From assembly GCF_004766125.1 (NCBI RefSeq), contig NZ_SJSA01000001.1:434001-498000 (forward strand): DNA of 64,000 nucleotides, given 5' to 3'. The position numbers were made by a program, and so were the translations under genes. This document shows, piece after piece, positions 1 to 9,170 of this stretch (its first letter is position 1; each line of letters opens with the position of its first letter). Under the pieces are notes generated by a model. That model was not told the origin of the DNA, ran no database searches, and saw only the letters and a program-made list of their open reading frames with translations. This DNA comes from Duncaniella freteri. GTDB taxonomy: Bacteria > Bacteroidota > Bacteroidia > Bacteroidales > Muribaculaceae.

Positions 1-459
1 TATCTGCTGGAAGTCCTTTTCTCCAAAATATGCGCGTGTAGGCTCCGTGAAGCGGAACAGCTTGCTTACCACCTGTGCCACACCGTTGAAGTGGCCGGGA
101 CGCATAGCACCCTCCATCACTTCAGCTACAGGACCGAGGTCAAACTGTCTGTTGTCCGGCTCGGGATACACCTCCTCAACCGAAGGCATGAAAGCATAAT
201 CCACACCTGCACCCTCCATAAGAGCGGCATCGGCCTCCTCGGTGCGCGGATAGGTTGCGAGGTCGGTAGGATTATTGAACTGTGTTGGGTTGACAAAGAC
301 GCTGACCACTACGGTATCGTTCTCTTCACGAGCTCTTTCGATGAGCGAGAGGTGTCCGGCATGGAGAGCACCCATTGTGGGTACAAGACCTATGGTGCCA
401 CGTGAACGTGCTTCACCGAGCTTGGCTTGTAATTCAGCGACAGTGCGAATTATTTCCAT
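1..459 (-). CDS. panC: Pantothenate synthetase, N-terminal part (cut by window edge)
   Basis: PanC joins pantoate and beta-alanine with ATP to make pantothenate, the precursor of coenzyme A, in the cytosol. The visible 153 residues carry the family N-terminus: the ATP-binding [10 protein letters not shown] at residues 27-36, followed by VFVNPTQF at 54-61. The frame stays open through base 1 and is still typical there (YFGEKDFQQ), so the remaining C-terminal half lies outside the window. The start is the ATG at 457-459, preceded by a short AT-rich spacer facing recR, which is transcribed in the opposite direction. The neighbouring panD cannot be seen. Confidence 0.95.
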   Translation of the reverse strand, partial: MEIIRTVAELQAKLGEARSRGTIGLVPTMGALHAGHLSLIERAREENDTVVVSVFVNPTQFNNPTDLATYPRTEEADAALMEGAGVDYAFMPSVEEVYPEPDNRQFDLGPVAEVMEGAMRPGHFNGVAQVVSKLFRFTEPTRAYFGEKDFQQI

Positions 460-560
460 TTCTGTTGGTTACTGAAATTTCATGGATATGGTTTCCAATT
501 CAGAGTGCAAAATTAGGTATAATTATCAATTATCGCAAATCTTTTCTATGCTCGGAGATG

Positions 561-588
561 TTTGTTAGGCAGAAAATGCGTAATTTTG
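561..588 (+). promoter_or_regulatory. Bacteroidota promoter of recR
   Basis: TAATTTTG at 581-588 matches the -7 consensus TAnnTTTG, and TTTG at 561-564 is a -33 candidate, although the 16-base spacer is shorter than the usual 19-21. The box ends only five bases before the recR ATG at 594, so transcription would begin at or next to the start codon. Confidence 0.65.
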
Positions 589-593
589 TAATT

Positions 594-1220
594 ATGCAAC
601 AGGAATTTGCCTCAAGATTATTGGAAGAAGCTGTGACTGAGCTCTCCCGACTCCCTGGTATCGGACGCAAGACCGCCCTGCGCCTCGCCCTGCATATATT
701 GCGCGCCGACGAGTCTGCGGGCACAGCTCTCGGGCAGGCAATAATAAACATGCGCAAAGGTGTGAGATATTGCGGAGTGTGCCACAACATATCCGAGACC
801 GATGTATGCCCGATATGCGCAGACTCCCGCCGCGACCGCAGCTGTGTGTGTGTCGTAGAGAATGTCAAAGACGTGATGAGCTTCGAGAACACCGGACAAT
901 ACACCGGTGTCTACCATGTGCTCGGAGGTGTGATATCCCCAATGGACGGCATAGGCCCTGACGTGCTTGAGATCAATTCACTTGTGGAACGTGTGGCGGC
1001 AGGCGAAGTCAAGGAAGTGATCCTTGCCTTAAGCGCGACTATGGAAGGGGAGACAACCAACTATTACATATACCGACGCCTTGCGCCATATACCGATGTC
1101 AGGATCACACAGCTTGCCCGAGGGGTATCCGTGGGAAATGAGATAGAACACACCGACGAAATCACTTTGGGACGCTCACTGCTCAACCGCACCCTGTTTG
1201 CCGACTCGATCAAAAGGTAG
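594..1220 (+). CDS. recR: Recombination mediator protein RecR
   Basis: RecR acts with RecO/RecF to load RecA at single-strand gaps. The 208-residue product has the family architecture: an N-terminal helix-hairpin-helix ([12 protein letters not shown], residues 18-29), a four-cysteine zinc site (C60, C63, C72, C75), and a Toprim domain from about 83 to 180 beginning CVVENVKD. Its length fits the usual ~200. ATG 594 is chosen because the homologous region starts there; an in-frame ATG at 576 would overlap the promoter box. The 3' end overlaps the converging acetyltransferase gene by 45 bases. Confidence 0.96.
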   Translation: MQQEFASRLLEEAVTELSRLPGIGRKTALRLALHILRADESAGTALGQAIINMRKGVRYCGVCHNISETDVCPICADSRRDRSCVCVVENVKDVMSFENTGQYTGVYHVLGGVISPMDGIGPDVLEINSLVERVAAGEVKEVILALSATMEGETTNYYIYRRLAPYTDVRITQLARGVSVGNEIEHTDEITLGRSLLNRTLFADSIKR

Positions 1221-1730
1221 CATCATCTGATAAATAAACGCATCCGAATATGCACCACCGGAGCGGAGCCATGAGCGCAGGCGTCCGGACACCTTGTATC
1301 CCGCCTTCTCAAACAATGATCTGCTCGGCTCATTTTCGGCACCTACCACACAATAAAGCTGATGGAGTGAAAGCCTTTTATGACAATAATCCGCAACACG
1401 GATCAATGCGTCATATGCATACCCCCTGCGGCGATACTCAGGAGCTATCAATATCCCCACCGCACACCTTGAGTTCACAGGGTCGAAATCATAGAGGTCA
1501 ACAGTCCCTACGGTCTCCTTCACCTCGCCATCTTTCCCTGAGGGTATTGTTATCATAAGCCTGAGTTGCCTGGCTGTGAAAATATCTCCGTCATAGGAAT
1601 CCACATAATCCCACAACTGCTTTCGCGAATAAGGAGCCATAGTAGAGCCGACACCCCACACCGCAGGATCATTCTCCCAACGGTACAGAGTGTCGACATC
1701 TATTGGTTCGAGTGCTCGAAAATCAATCAT
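1176..1730 (-). CDS. GNAT-family N-acetyltransferase
   Basis: The 184-residue protein resembles the Acetyltransf_3/SpeG-like GNAT enzymes that move an acetyl group from acetyl-CoA to an amine. The N-terminus has the [21 protein letters not shown] pattern typical of the subgroup (first residues shown only in part), and the acetyl-CoA loop is [10 protein letters not shown] near residue 100. The C-terminal [15 protein letters not shown] motif is also typical. The substrate cannot be told; polyamine or ribosomal-protein acetylation are both possible. Its ATG overlaps the trxB stop (4-base overlap), so it is probably translated from the trxB message. Confidence 0.85.
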   Translation of the reverse strand: MIDFRALEPIDVDTLYRWENDPAVWGVGSTMAPYSRKQLWDYVDSYDGDIFTARQLRLMITIPSGKDGEVKETVGTVDLYDFDPVNSRCAVGILIAPEYRRRGYAYDALIRVADYCHKRLSLHQLYCVVGAENEPSRSLFEKAGYKVSGRLRSWLRSGGAYSDAFIYQMMLPFDRVGKQGAVEQ

Positions 1731-2671
1731 TGAGCGTGTTCTGAGAGGAAACGCTCCACATCAAGAGCAGCCTTGCAGCCCGATCCCGCTGCGGCAATAG
1801 CCTGACGGTATACCGGATCGGCAACATCGCCGGCAGCGAACACACCCTCTACATTGGTTGCCGTGCCATTGCCCTTGACTTTGACATAACCCTGCTCGTC
1901 ACATTCCACCATGGGACGGAACACATCAGTATTGGGCTTGTGACCTATGGCAAGGAAGAAACCGTCGATGGGAAGATCATAACGACGCTCCTGCTCAGTT
2001 CCCACATGCTCTACAAGGTGTGCTCCCTCCACATACTCTTCACCATAGAGACCCACGGTGTTGGTATTGAAAAGCACCTTTATATTCTCCTTGTTCATGA
2101 CACGTTCAGCCATCACCTTGGAGGCACGCAGATAAGGCTTGCGCACAATCAGATAGACCTCCGATGCGAGATTGCTCAGATAAATAGCTTCTTCACAGGC
2201 TGTGTCACCTCCGCCTACCACAGCCACCTTGCGCTTGCGGTAGAAGAAACCGTCACATGTGGCGCAGGCCGATACGCCCAGACCGTTGTACTTCTTCTCG
2301 TCGGTCAGACCGAGATACTTGGCCGATGCACCTGTCGCGATAATCATTGTTTCAGCTATCACAGTGTCACCGTTGTCAAGCTTGGCTACGAACGGACGCT
2401 TGCTGAGGTCAGCCTCAACGACAAGTCCCGGACGTATGTCCGCTCCGAACCGGAGAGCCTGGTTGCGCAGATCCTCCATGAGTTGCGGACCCTGGACTCC
2501 CTGGGGATAACCGGGGAAATTCTCGACCTCTGTGGTCTGTGTGAGCTGTCCGCCGGGCTGTATGCCCTCGATTACGAGAGGAGAGATGTTGGCACGTGAT
2601 GTGTAGATGGCGGCTGTGTAGCCGGCAGGGCCTGAACCTACAATGAGGCAGCGAGTCTTGATTTCTGACAT
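1727..2671 (-). CDS. trxB: Thioredoxin-disulfide reductase
   Basis: A 314-residue low-molecular-weight thioredoxin reductase, which passes electrons from NADPH through FAD to thioredoxin. The FAD loop GSGPAG is at residues 12-17, the redox-active CATC at 136-139, the NADPH loop GGGDTA at 153-158, and the C-terminal FAD motif (VFAAGDVAD) near 277. All key residues are present and the length is standard. The gene lies 74 bases downstream of lolA and is followed by the GNAT gene with a 4-base overlap. Confidence 0.97.
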   Translation of the reverse strand: MSEIKTRCLIVGSGPAGYTAAIYTSRANISPLVIEGIQPGGQLTQTTEVENFPGYPQGVQGPQLMEDLRNQALRFGADIRPGLVVEADLSKRPFVAKLDNGDTVIAETMIIATGASAKYLGLTDEKKYNGLGVSACATCDGFFYRKRKVAVVGGGDTACEEAIYLSNLASEVYLIVRKPYLRASKVMAERVMNKENIKVLFNTNTVGLYGEEYVEGAHLVEHVGTEQERRYDLPIDGFFLAIGHKPNTDVFRPMVECDEQGYVKVKGNGTATNVEGVFAAGDVADPVYRQAIAAAGSGCKAALDVERFLSEHAQ

Positions 2672-2745
2672 ATTACAGCGTAATTGATGATTTGAAATTT
2701 AGGGTGAATTTTATGATATTAAATTGGTTGACTTACTTATATGTT

Positions 2746-3357
2746 CTATCTCAGATCGATCACCTGGACATTGGGATAACGCTTGGCATCAAACCGGAAA
2801 TTGCTCACCGGCAGCTTGCCTCCCGCTTTCACATTCTTTATATTGATTGTCACTTTCTGACGGTTGGACATCGTAAGGACAATGCGTGTCGGATAAAGCG
2901 TCTTGTCATTGATTGTGACATCAGCCGATGAGATATCGCTCTTCCGGTTATTTGCTGTGAGGCGTAGCGTTGTCACGCCGGCCGACGATGACTTCACCTG
3001 CTCGGATGAATATGAGGATGAGAACGATTTCACAATTGCAAACGGATTTATCTGCTGTACTTCTTCTGCTGTCGGACTGATCACATTCACCTCCCCTATC
3101 TGGTCGGAATACGTCCATTGCGACTTGCCGTCATACCACGACACCATTCCAGGTGTCGATATAGTGAACATCTCCCCCTGGAGCACCAAAAGCCCTTCGG
3201 CAGTATTACCGTCAGCCGATACAGTATAAGTCACGCTAAGGCTCGGCGCACTCTTGATCTTGGCGGCACAACGCTGCAACAGAGCTCCACCGGATGAGGC
3301 TGCACCGACACACAATGCAACCATTAGCAATGATACTATTGAAAACAATCTTCTCAT
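2746..3357 (-). CDS. lolA: LolA-like outer-membrane lipoprotein carrier
   Basis: This 203-residue protein begins with a signal peptide (hydrophobic residues 5-19) and then has the LolA-like fold: a Q/S-rich amphipathic N-terminus, MVSWYDGKSQWTYS near 75, and a C-terminal VTINIKNVKAG strand. LolA ferries lipoproteins across the periplasm from LolCDE to the outer membrane. Similarity was judged by eye, so the family call is good but not certain. The ATG overlaps the ftsK stop (ATGA), indicating translational coupling to the translocase gene. Confidence 0.85.
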   Translation of the reverse strand: MRRLFSIVSLLMVALCVGAASSGGALLQRCAAKIKSAPSLSVTYTVSADGNTAEGLLVLQGEMFTISTPGMVSWYDGKSQWTYSDQIGEVNVISPTAEEVQQINPFAIVKSFSSSYSSEQVKSSSAGVTTLRLTANNRKSDISSADVTINDKTLYPTRIVLTMSNRQKVTINIKNVKAGGKLPVSNFRFDAKRYPNVQVIDLR

Positions 3358-6284
3358 GACGCTTTATTTTCAAGTATACGTTCAAGGGTCATGGGATCTA
3401 CCAGCACCTGGCGCGGCTTTCCACCCTGAGATGGCCCCACTATACCTGCGGCTTCCATCTGGTCCATGATTTTACCTGCACGGTTATAGCCTATGGAGTA
3501 GCGACGCTGCAACGATGACGTTGATGCCGTGTCAGTCGACACAACCAGTCGGGCACACTCGTCAAATAGAGGGTCACGGTCCCCAAGTGAAGCCACCGAT
3601 CCGCTGTCACTGCTCTCAGGAGTGTATTCAGGAAGCTCGTACGCGCTGGCATAGCCCACCTGACGGTCTATGAAGTCACACACAGCCGTAACCTCTGGAG
3701 TATCGATGAATGCACACTGCACACGGTCGATCTTACCGTTATTGCTGAACAGCAGGTCTCCTCGTCCTATAAGCTGATTCGCACCCGGACGGTCTATGAT
3801 TGTACGGGAGTCCACCATCTGGAACACTCGGAAGGCTATACGTCCCGGGAAGTTAGCTTTGATGACACCTGTTATCACGTTGGTGGACGGTCGTTGGGTA
3901 GCAAGAATCATATGGATACCCACCGCACGTGCCATCTGGGCTATACGTGCAATCGGAGTCTCCACCTCTTTTCCTGCGGTGATTATAAGGTCAGCGAACT
4001 CATCGACTATCACCACTATATACGGCAGGTAACGGTGACCTCGCTCCGGATTGAGAGCATGATGCACGAAACGGTCATTATACTCCTTTACATTCCTCAT
4101 CTGCGCATCCTTAAGGAGAGCATAACGGTTCTCCATCTCTATACACAGCGAATTAAGCGTAGCCACCACTTTCTGTGGGTCGGTGATGATGGCGTCCTCC
4201 TCATCGGGAAGCTTGGCGAGGTAATGGCGTTCAAGTTTAGCATACAGGCTGAACTCCACCTTCTTAGGGTCGACCATCACAAACTTGAGTTCCGAAGGAT
4301 GTTTCTTATACAGAAGAGATGTGATTATAGCGTTAAGCCCAACTGATTTACCCATACCGGTAGCTCCTGCCACAAGTAAGTGAGGCATCTTGGTAAGGTC
4401 TGCCATATACACGTCATTGGAGACTGTACGGCCTATTGCCATAGGCAGCTCCATTGTGCTGTTTCGGAACTTGTCGCTCTCAAACACCGAACGCATCGAC
4501 ACCGTCTGCGGGTCCTTGTTAGGAACCTCGATACCGATAGTGCCCTTGCCGGGGATAGGTGCTATGATACGTATACCCAAAGCTGCAAGACTGAGCGCGA
4601 TATCATCCTCAAGATTCTTGATCTTGGCAATCCTGACACCCTCGGCAGGAATTATCTCATATAGGGTTACAGTAGGTCCTACCGTAGCTTTTATATTGGA
4701 AATGGCAATGCCATAGTCGCTAAGTGTCTTGGTGATGCGGGCGTTGTTCTCCTCCATCTCCTCGGCATCAACGCTCTGGCGGGATTCCACATTGTTGAGG
4801 AGATCAAGGGTCGGGAATTCAAATCGCGACAAGTCGGCACGAGGATCATACAACGGTCTGTCACGCGGATCAATGGCTGCCGGATCTCGATCAGCGACAA
4901 CAGCAACAGCCGGCGAGTCATGGAAAAGCGGGGCAAGAGGCTCTGACACCTCTTCCTCCTCTGAGCTCTCACATATCTCATCATCAGAATCGTAATCGGC
5001 TTCCGGTACAATCTCTTCTTTTTTATCAACAACTGCAACAGCCGGAGTGGAAAAGAGTGGCGGCATCTCATTGATGTCCGCTGACACAGCGGCAGGCTTT
5101 GCAGCAGGCTCTTGTACCGCTGACCCCACAATAATGTCTGATACGTTTTTATCAACCGTATTCTCATCAGATGCTACCTGTTCATTCCCCGCAGTCATTG
5201 CTGGTTTAGCCGAAGCAACAGCTGCTACAGGCACCTTGTCAGCCTTCTCGTTTTCAGCTTTCAATTTCTCAAGCCGTTCCTGGGCAAATCTTTCTTTCTC
5301 AGCTCGTTCCTGAGCTATGCGCTCCTGCTCGATGCGTTCTTTTTCGGCCCGCTCCTGAGCAAGACGCTCCATTTCAATAGCTTTTGCTCGTTCTGCCTCT
5401 GCTTTTCGAGCCTCACGCCTCGCTTTTCGCTCTGCCTGTCGCCTACGATAGCCCTCTATTCCGGCTGAAGCCACAGATGCTGCCCGCTTCAGCTCATTCA
5501 GGTAGAGCAATGCCACCATCGAACCAAGTATGAGACTCACAGCCAAAGCTCCCCATATCCCTGAATATGCTATAAGACGCTGATTGAGCACCTGACCATG
5601 CATACCGCCGAGATAAACAGGCGTAGCCACCTCACAGTTTACAAGACCGAGAATCACAGACAATGTAACCGTAAATAGCAGACACCTCATAGTCATCCCC
5701 CAAAATCCTGGACGATAGATACCTATCATTGACAGTCCGCAGGCCCCGATATAAAATATCAGGATGAACGCGCCAATGCCAAGCCACTCATACACAAGCG
5801 TATGAGCAAGCATTGCGCCAAATTTACGTCCTGCGTTCTCATACATTTCAAGAGCTGCCTCACCATTGAGCACCGCACTCTGGTCCGATCCTATGGTGAA
5901 AAAATAGGAGCAACTCACCACAAATGCATACGCAGCAAAGAAGAACAGGATTATACCAAGAAACTTAAATAGCCTTAGGCTATGTATCTTATCCAGAATA
6001 GCCATAAACGACGAAGATGACGCCACATGATTCATCGCAGATACATGTGTCGACCGTCCGTCACCTACCCCGGCACTATTGTCAATCGGGGATGCAGAGG
6101 CTGCCGACACCGGCTGTCCGGTATTTGGCGATGGGGAAGGCCGCTCCTGTGCGACTGATGCTACAGGCTGCTGTGGCGCAATGTTCACATCTCCGGAAAC
6201 ATGCGCATTAAGCATCTCTTCCGGATCAAATGAGCCACTATCGGAGTAGGACGATTCATCTATGGGCGAATAGGATGTAGGCAT
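3354..6284 (-). CDS. ftsK: DNA translocase FtsK/SpoIIIE family
   Basis: A 976-residue, membrane-anchored ATP-driven DNA pump that clears chromosomes from the division septum. Four hydrophobic segments lie between about residues 105 and 270. They are followed by a strongly charged R/E/A/K coiled-coil stretch (about 275-345) and an acidic linker. The motor domain contains Walker A GATGMGKS near 640, VDPKKVEFSLY just after, Walker B VDEFAD near 765 and ATQRPS. The winged-helix gamma domain (SLQRRYSIGYNRAGKIMD) closes the protein. A FtsK-type promoter-proximal gene, it heads the block ftsK-lolA-trxB-GNAT. Confidence 0.96.
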   Translation of the reverse strand: MPTSYSPIDESSYSDSGSFDPEEMLNAHVSGDVNIAPQQPVASVAQERPSPSPNTGQPVSAASASPIDNSAGVGDGRSTHVSAMNHVASSSSFMAILDKIHSLRLFKFLGIILFFFAAYAFVVSCSYFFTIGSDQSAVLNGEAALEMYENAGRKFGAMLAHTLVYEWLGIGAFILIFYIGACGLSMIGIYRPGFWGMTMRCLLFTVTLSVILGLVNCEVATPVYLGGMHGQVLNQRLIAYSGIWGALAVSLILGSMVALLYLNELKRAASVASAGIEGYRRRQAERKARREARKAEAERAKAIEMERLAQERAEKERIEQERIAQERAEKERFAQERLEKLKAENEKADKVPVAAVASAKPAMTAGNEQVASDENTVDKNVSDIIVGSAVQEPAAKPAAVSADINEMPPLFSTPAVAVVDKKEEIVPEADYDSDDEICESSEEEEVSEPLAPLFHDSPAVAVVADRDPAAIDPRDRPLYDPRADLSRFEFPTLDLLNNVESRQSVDAEEMEENNARITKTLSDYGIAISNIKATVGPTVTLYEIIPAEGVRIAKIKNLEDDIALSLAALGIRIIAPIPGKGTIGIEVPNKDPQTVSMRSVFESDKFRNSTMELPMAIGRTVSNDVYMADLTKMPHLLVAGATGMGKSVGLNAIITSLLYKKHPSELKFVMVDPKKVEFSLYAKLERHYLAKLPDEEDAIITDPQKVVATLNSLCIEMENRYALLKDAQMRNVKEYNDRFVHHALNPERGHRYLPYIVVIVDEFADLIITAGKEVETPIARIAQMARAVGIHMILATQRPSTNVITGVIKANFPGRIAFRVFQMVDSRTIIDRPGANQLIGRGDLLFSNNGKIDRVQCAFIDTPEVTAVCDFIDRQVGYASAYELPEYTPESSDSGSVASLGDRDPLFDECARLVVSTDTASTSSLQRRYSIGYNRAGKIMDQMEAAGIVGPSQGGKPRQVLVDPMTLERILENKAS

Positions 6285-6310
6285 ATTTTAGTCTGTGGTG
6301 TTTTGAAAAA

Positions 6311-6342
6311 CAAAATTAGTAATTTAGATTTGCAAATTCAAA
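6311..6342 (-). promoter_or_regulatory. Promoter of the ftsK operon
   Basis: Read on the minus strand, the sequence has TTTG (6339-6342) and TAATTTTG (6311-6318) separated by 20 bases, a full match to the Bacteroidota -33/-7 promoter, about 26 bases upstream of the ftsK start. Confidence 0.75.
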
Positions 6343-6457
6343 CTTTTGGAGAATATTATTTTCCTAAAAGGGACAGCCCATAACTATGAAATATCCCTAC
6401 TCTGAACATCATGACACACATAGATGTTTGTATGGTACGACACATACATCATTTGAC

Positions 6458-6961
6458 ATGAAAAAGATAGGAATTTTCTACGGTTCAACCACCGGCACCA
6501 CCGAAAATGTGGCACACATGATAGCAAAATGTCTCGGAGTGGAGCAATCCGATGTACACAACACCGCATCGACACCACCCTCCGCAACCGCCGGATATGA
6601 CGTGCTTATACTCGGGGCAAGCACATGGGACGCAGGTGACCTTCAGGACGACATGGACACATTCCTTGACGGGCTGCAAGTCATCGATCTCAGCGGCAAG
6701 ATGGTCGCAATATTCGGATGCGGTGACGATTCCATGAGCGACACATTCTGCAATTCAGTAGGCGAGATATACCATCGCCTCCATGACACCCACGCAGAAT
6801 TCTTCGCTCCATTCAACAACGACGGCTACACATACAACAATTCTGAAAGCGACATAAAGGGCATGACCGTCGGGCTGTGCATCGACAATGTGAACCATCC
6901 CGAGGATACCGAGGTCAGAATCAAGGAATGGTGCGCCGACATAAAACAGGAAATTTGTTAA
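6458..6961 (+). CDS. fldA: Flavodoxin
   Basis: A 167-residue long-chain flavodoxin, a soluble FMN electron carrier. The FMN phosphate loop GSTTGTTENVA is at residues 8-18. The first isoalloxazine-contacting loop is STWDAGDLQDD near 55-65, and the second is FGCGDDSMSDTFC near 87-99. The start is ATG 6458 (MKKIGIFYGS); the frame is open 24 codons further upstream, but those residues do not look like flavodoxin. The gene stands alone between ftsK and rpmH. Confidence 0.95.
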   Translation: MKKIGIFYGSTTGTTENVAHMIAKCLGVEQSDVHNTASTPPSATAGYDVLILGASTWDAGDLQDDMDTFLDGLQVIDLSGKMVAIFGCGDDSMSDTFCNSVGEIYHRLHDTHAEFFAPFNNDGYTYNNSESDIKGMTVGLCIDNVNHPEDTEVRIKEWCADIKQEIC

Positions 6962-6976
6962 GAAACATGAAATACA

Positions 6977-7008
6977 CTTGCCTTTATGGGATTTTTTGTT
7001 TAAATTTG
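6977..7008 (+). promoter_or_regulatory. Promoter of rpmH
   Basis: CTTG (6977-6980) and TAAATTTG (7001-7008) are spaced by 20 bases, matching the -33 TTTG and -7 TAnnTTTG pattern. The transcript would carry a leader of about 35-40 bases before the rpmH ATG. Confidence 0.75.
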
Positions 7009-7051
7009 CACCTCAAAATGTGGAATAACAAAAAATAAACCATATACGGCA

Positions 7052-7207
7052 ATGAAAAGAACATTTCAACCTTCTAACAGAAAGAGAGTTAACAAGCACG
7101 GATTCCGTGCCCGCATGGCTACACCCGATGGACGCAAGGTACTTGCGCGTCGTCGTGCCAAAGGTCGTCTCCGCCTCACAGTATCAAGCTCTATAGCAGG
7201 CAAGTAA
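7052..7207 (+). CDS. rpmH: 50S ribosomal protein L34
   Basis: A 51-residue basic protein with the L34 hallmarks: [19 protein letters not shown] at the start, then [18 protein letters not shown], which is essentially the whole family signature. L34 is a small protein of the large ribosomal subunit that contacts 23S rRNA. The gene has its own promoter at 6977-7008 and a hairpin right after it at 7242-7271. In many bacteria rpmH sits next to rnpA and dnaA; neither is present here. Confidence 0.97.
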   Translation: MKRTFQPSNRKRVNKHGFRARMATPDGRKVLARRRAKGRLRLTVSSSIAGK

Positions 7208-7241
7208 TTCTTATAATTACAGCTTGATAAACTTATTGCTT

Positions 7242-7271
7242 CGGGCTGCTGGATATAAATTCAGCAGCCCG
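7242..7271 (+). terminator. Hairpin after rpmH
   Basis: A perfect 10-bp stem (cgggctgctg, 7242-7251, with cagcagcccg, 7262-7271) closes a 10-base loop 35 bases after the rpmH stop. The tail is T-rich but broken, so this is a probable terminator. Confidence 0.7.
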
Positions 7272-7340
7272 AGTTGCTTTATATACTCAAAGCTAAGCCC
7301 ATCAGCAGCCTCAACAGAAATCGGCATACCCATAAACGTC

Positions 7341-7373
7341 ACATGCCACCGAAACTGAGTTTCGGTGGCATGT
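7341..7373. terminator. Strong hairpin between rpmH and rpsO
   Basis: acatgccaccgaaa (7341-7354) pairs perfectly with 7360-7373, extendable by one C-G pair to a three-base loop. It lies between the converging rpmH and rpsO genes, 45 bases past the rpsO stop, and probably ends rpsO transcription. A clear U-tract is missing on either side. Confidence 0.65.
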
Positions 7374-7417
7374 GTGGTAATCTTCAAGTAATACCCCTGG
7401 ATAAACCCAGGATGAAA

Positions 7418-7693
7418 TTACTTTCTGATACCGAGCTCCTTCTGTGCGATTATGGCACGGTAGCGGTTGATATCCTTGCGGATCAGATAGTCGAGAAGAC
7501 GACGACGCTTACCTACCAAAGCCTTAAGAGCTCGTGCAGTCGTATAATCTTTGTGATTTGCCCGAAGGTGTTCGGTCAAATGAGCAATACGGACAGAGAA
7601 TAATGCAATCTGTGCTTCGGGTGAGCCAGTGTCAGTCTTGCCCTTACCGTACTTCTCAAAGATTTCTACTTTTTCATCAGAATTCAAGTGCAT
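7418..7693 (-). CDS. rpsO: 30S ribosomal protein S15
   Basis: A 91-residue S15, a primary 16S rRNA binder in the central domain of the small subunit. The signature GSPEAQIALFSVRIAHLTEH (about residues 23-42) and the RRRLLDYLIRKD segment near 62-73 are intact, and the length matches the family (about 89). A promoter-like box on the minus strand (7747-7754) lies about 54 bases upstream. The remaining upstream bases show no obvious structure of the kind some bacteria use for S15 autoregulation. Confidence 0.97.
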   Translation of the reverse strand: MHLNSDEKVEIFEKYGKGKTDTGSPEAQIALFSVRIAHLTEHLRANHKDYTTARALKALVGKRRRLLDYLIRKDINRYRAIIAQKELGIRK

Positions 7694-7746
7694 TGATACA
7701 GATGTTTAAAGTGGATGAATATTGATATTATGCTCAAAAGAGCGTG

Positions 7747-7754
7747 CAAATTTA
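7747..7754 (-). promoter_or_regulatory. -7 box of rpsO
   Basis: Minus-strand TAAATTTG matches TAnnTTTG. A TTTG-like -33 (GTTG, around 7775-7778) sits 20 bases further upstream. The implied leader is about 45 bases. Confidence 0.6.
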
Positions 7755-7829
7755 GTAATTAATCCCGAACTATGCAACATTTGCATTCACTTTTTTCGTG
7801 AAGCCACAAAGCGGGGACCCGACCTCCGG

Positions 7830-8162
7830 TCAATCCTGATCTATATCCTTGGAAGGATTGCGGAAATGGACCTTATGCTCAAGATACTCCTGAGTGGCTA
7901 TAAGGGTAGGCTTTGGCAACCGCTCATAGAAACGAGAGATCTCAATCTGCTCGCGGTTCTCGGAAACCTCCTCAAGGTTATCATTGAGGGAGGCAAATTC
8001 CTGAAGCTTCTTCTCAAGGTCATGCTTCATCTCCGAAGCGATCTGATTAGCTCGTTTTGCGATGATGCAGACGGTTTCGTATACGTTGCCGGTGTCCTCG
8101 CTCATTGTGATGAGGTCGCGGGTCTGAGTGTTGAGAGGGGCGTTGGTCTTTTTGTAGTCCAT
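7830..8162 (-). CDS. rpoZ: RNA polymerase omega subunit, Bacteroidota type
   Basis: A 110-residue member of the Rpb6/omega family in the diverged Bacteroidota form. The core is NVYETVCIIAKRANQIA (about residues 26-42), the residues that clamp the beta-prime C-terminus. It is followed by an acidic helix and EISRFYERLPKPTLIATQEY. Translation is placed at ATG 8162 (MDYKKTNAP); the frame runs 17 codons further but into sequence unlike the family. It lies 79 bases downstream of bamD on the same strand and is probably co-transcribed with it. Confidence 0.85.
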   Translation of the reverse strand: MDYKKTNAPLNTQTRDLITMSEDTGNVYETVCIIAKRANQIASEMKHDLEKKLQEFASLNDNLEEVSENREQIEISRFYERLPKPTLIATQEYLEHKVHFRNPSKDIDQD

Positions 8163-8241
8163 TGTTTGGTATATACGATTGTTTTCTTCTTGAATGTTAA
8201 TGAGTGAGAACATGCGGCGAGCAGTCGGCTATAGACCGGCA

Positions 8242-9042
8242 TCACTCCTTTACATATCGGCTGGCTATCTTGAATATATTGTCAGCCTCCTCACGGTTGG
8301 GGGTGTCAGGATAGTTATTGATGAATGAATAGTACTCGTCAATGACCACCGAATAGCGTTCGGCCTTCTTTTCATCAACACTCTCACGAGCCTCCTGATA
8401 TCTGGCTTTCAATATAAGCAGCTCCAGATCCTCCTTATACTTGGAATAGGGATAATCCTTTATGGCATTGCGCGCCACTATCACAGCACTCTCATAGTTA
8501 TTGCCGAGATAAGTCCCGAGATTGTAATAAAGCTGGGCATTCTCAAGCTGCTTAAGGGTGAGCTTGTCCTGAAGCTCGAATATAGCATTCTGCGCGATAG
8601 ACACCTTGTCGCTCCTTGGGAAATAGTCAAGGAACCCCTGCAACTCCTGAATGGCCTTTATAGTCCCCGACTGGTCAAGCTGGGAGTCGGGAGAATCGAG
8701 GTAATAACCGTATCCGGCATAGAACCTTGAAAGCTCGGTGTGCTTCCCTTTCGGGTAACGCTGATAATACTGCTTGAAGTATGTGCCGGCGGTCTCATAA
8801 TCCTTGTTCTCATAATTCGACAGAGCAAGAAGATACAGAGCGTCCTCAGCCTTTTCAGAGCCTTTGAACACCTGCGGCACATTCTCAAGGGCTGTCGCCG
8901 CCTGAGTATATCGTTTCTCTTCAAATGCTCGTTTCGCGAAATCCAAGCGATAGTCAGCATCATTGCTTTTGAGTACACGCTGATACTCGCCACAGGAAGC
9001 CAGGGCGACGGTTGCGAGCAGCACTAAGAGGTATTTGTACAT
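8242..9042 (-). CDS. bamD: Outer-membrane assembly lipoprotein BamD
   Basis: A 266-residue lipoprotein of the BAM complex that inserts beta-barrel proteins into the outer membrane. The signal peptide ends in the lipobox LASC with the lipidated Cys at residue 17. TPR-like repeats follow (AKRAFEEKRYTQAATALENV, then YETAGTYFKQYYQRYPKGKH), and the C-terminus has YSFINNYPDTPNREEADNI. ATG 9042 is preferred over an upstream TTG. The gene precedes rpoZ, and its promoter faces that of the GHL10 gene. Confidence 0.94.
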   Translation of the reverse strand: MYKYLLVLLATVALASCGEYQRVLKSNDADYRLDFAKRAFEEKRYTQAATALENVPQVFKGSEKAEDALYLLALSNYENKDYETAGTYFKQYYQRYPKGKHTELSRFYAGYGYYLDSPDSQLDQSGTIKAIQELQGFLDYFPRSDKVSIAQNAIFELQDKLTLKQLENAQLYYNLGTYLGNNYESAVIVARNAIKDYPYSKYKEDLELLILKARYQEARESVDEKKAERYSVVIDEYYSFINNYPDTPNREEADNIFKIASRYVKE

Positions 9043-9084
9043 ATTTATCAAGGTAGGCTACGAGAGCGTTAGCGTTTCAACTTG

Positions 9085-9092
9085 CAAAATTA
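9085..9092 (-). promoter_or_regulatory. -7 box of bamD-rpoZ
   Basis: Minus-strand TAATTTTG, a TAnnTTTG match, with a TTTG-like CTTG (9113-9116) 20 bases upstream. It lies 42 bases from the bamD ATG and is divergent from the GHL10 promoter. Confidence 0.65.
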
Positions 9093-9146
9093 GTCATTTT
9101 TACGAAAAAGTCCAAGCCCGAGAGTGATAATTGTTGAAAATTGTGT

Positions 9147-9154
9147 TAATTTTG
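9147..9154 (+). promoter_or_regulatory. -7 box of the GHL10 gene
   Basis: TAATTTTG matches TAnnTTTG and ends 16 bases before ATG 9171, giving a leader of only about ten bases. No good -33 box is seen. Confidence 0.6.
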
Positions 9155-9170
9155 CGCTAATTATACCGAC

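Noticed and set aside
6386..6457. Extended N-terminus of the flavodoxin
   Set aside because: The family begins at the ATG 6458; the upstream codons are unlike any flavodoxin and have no promoter logic.
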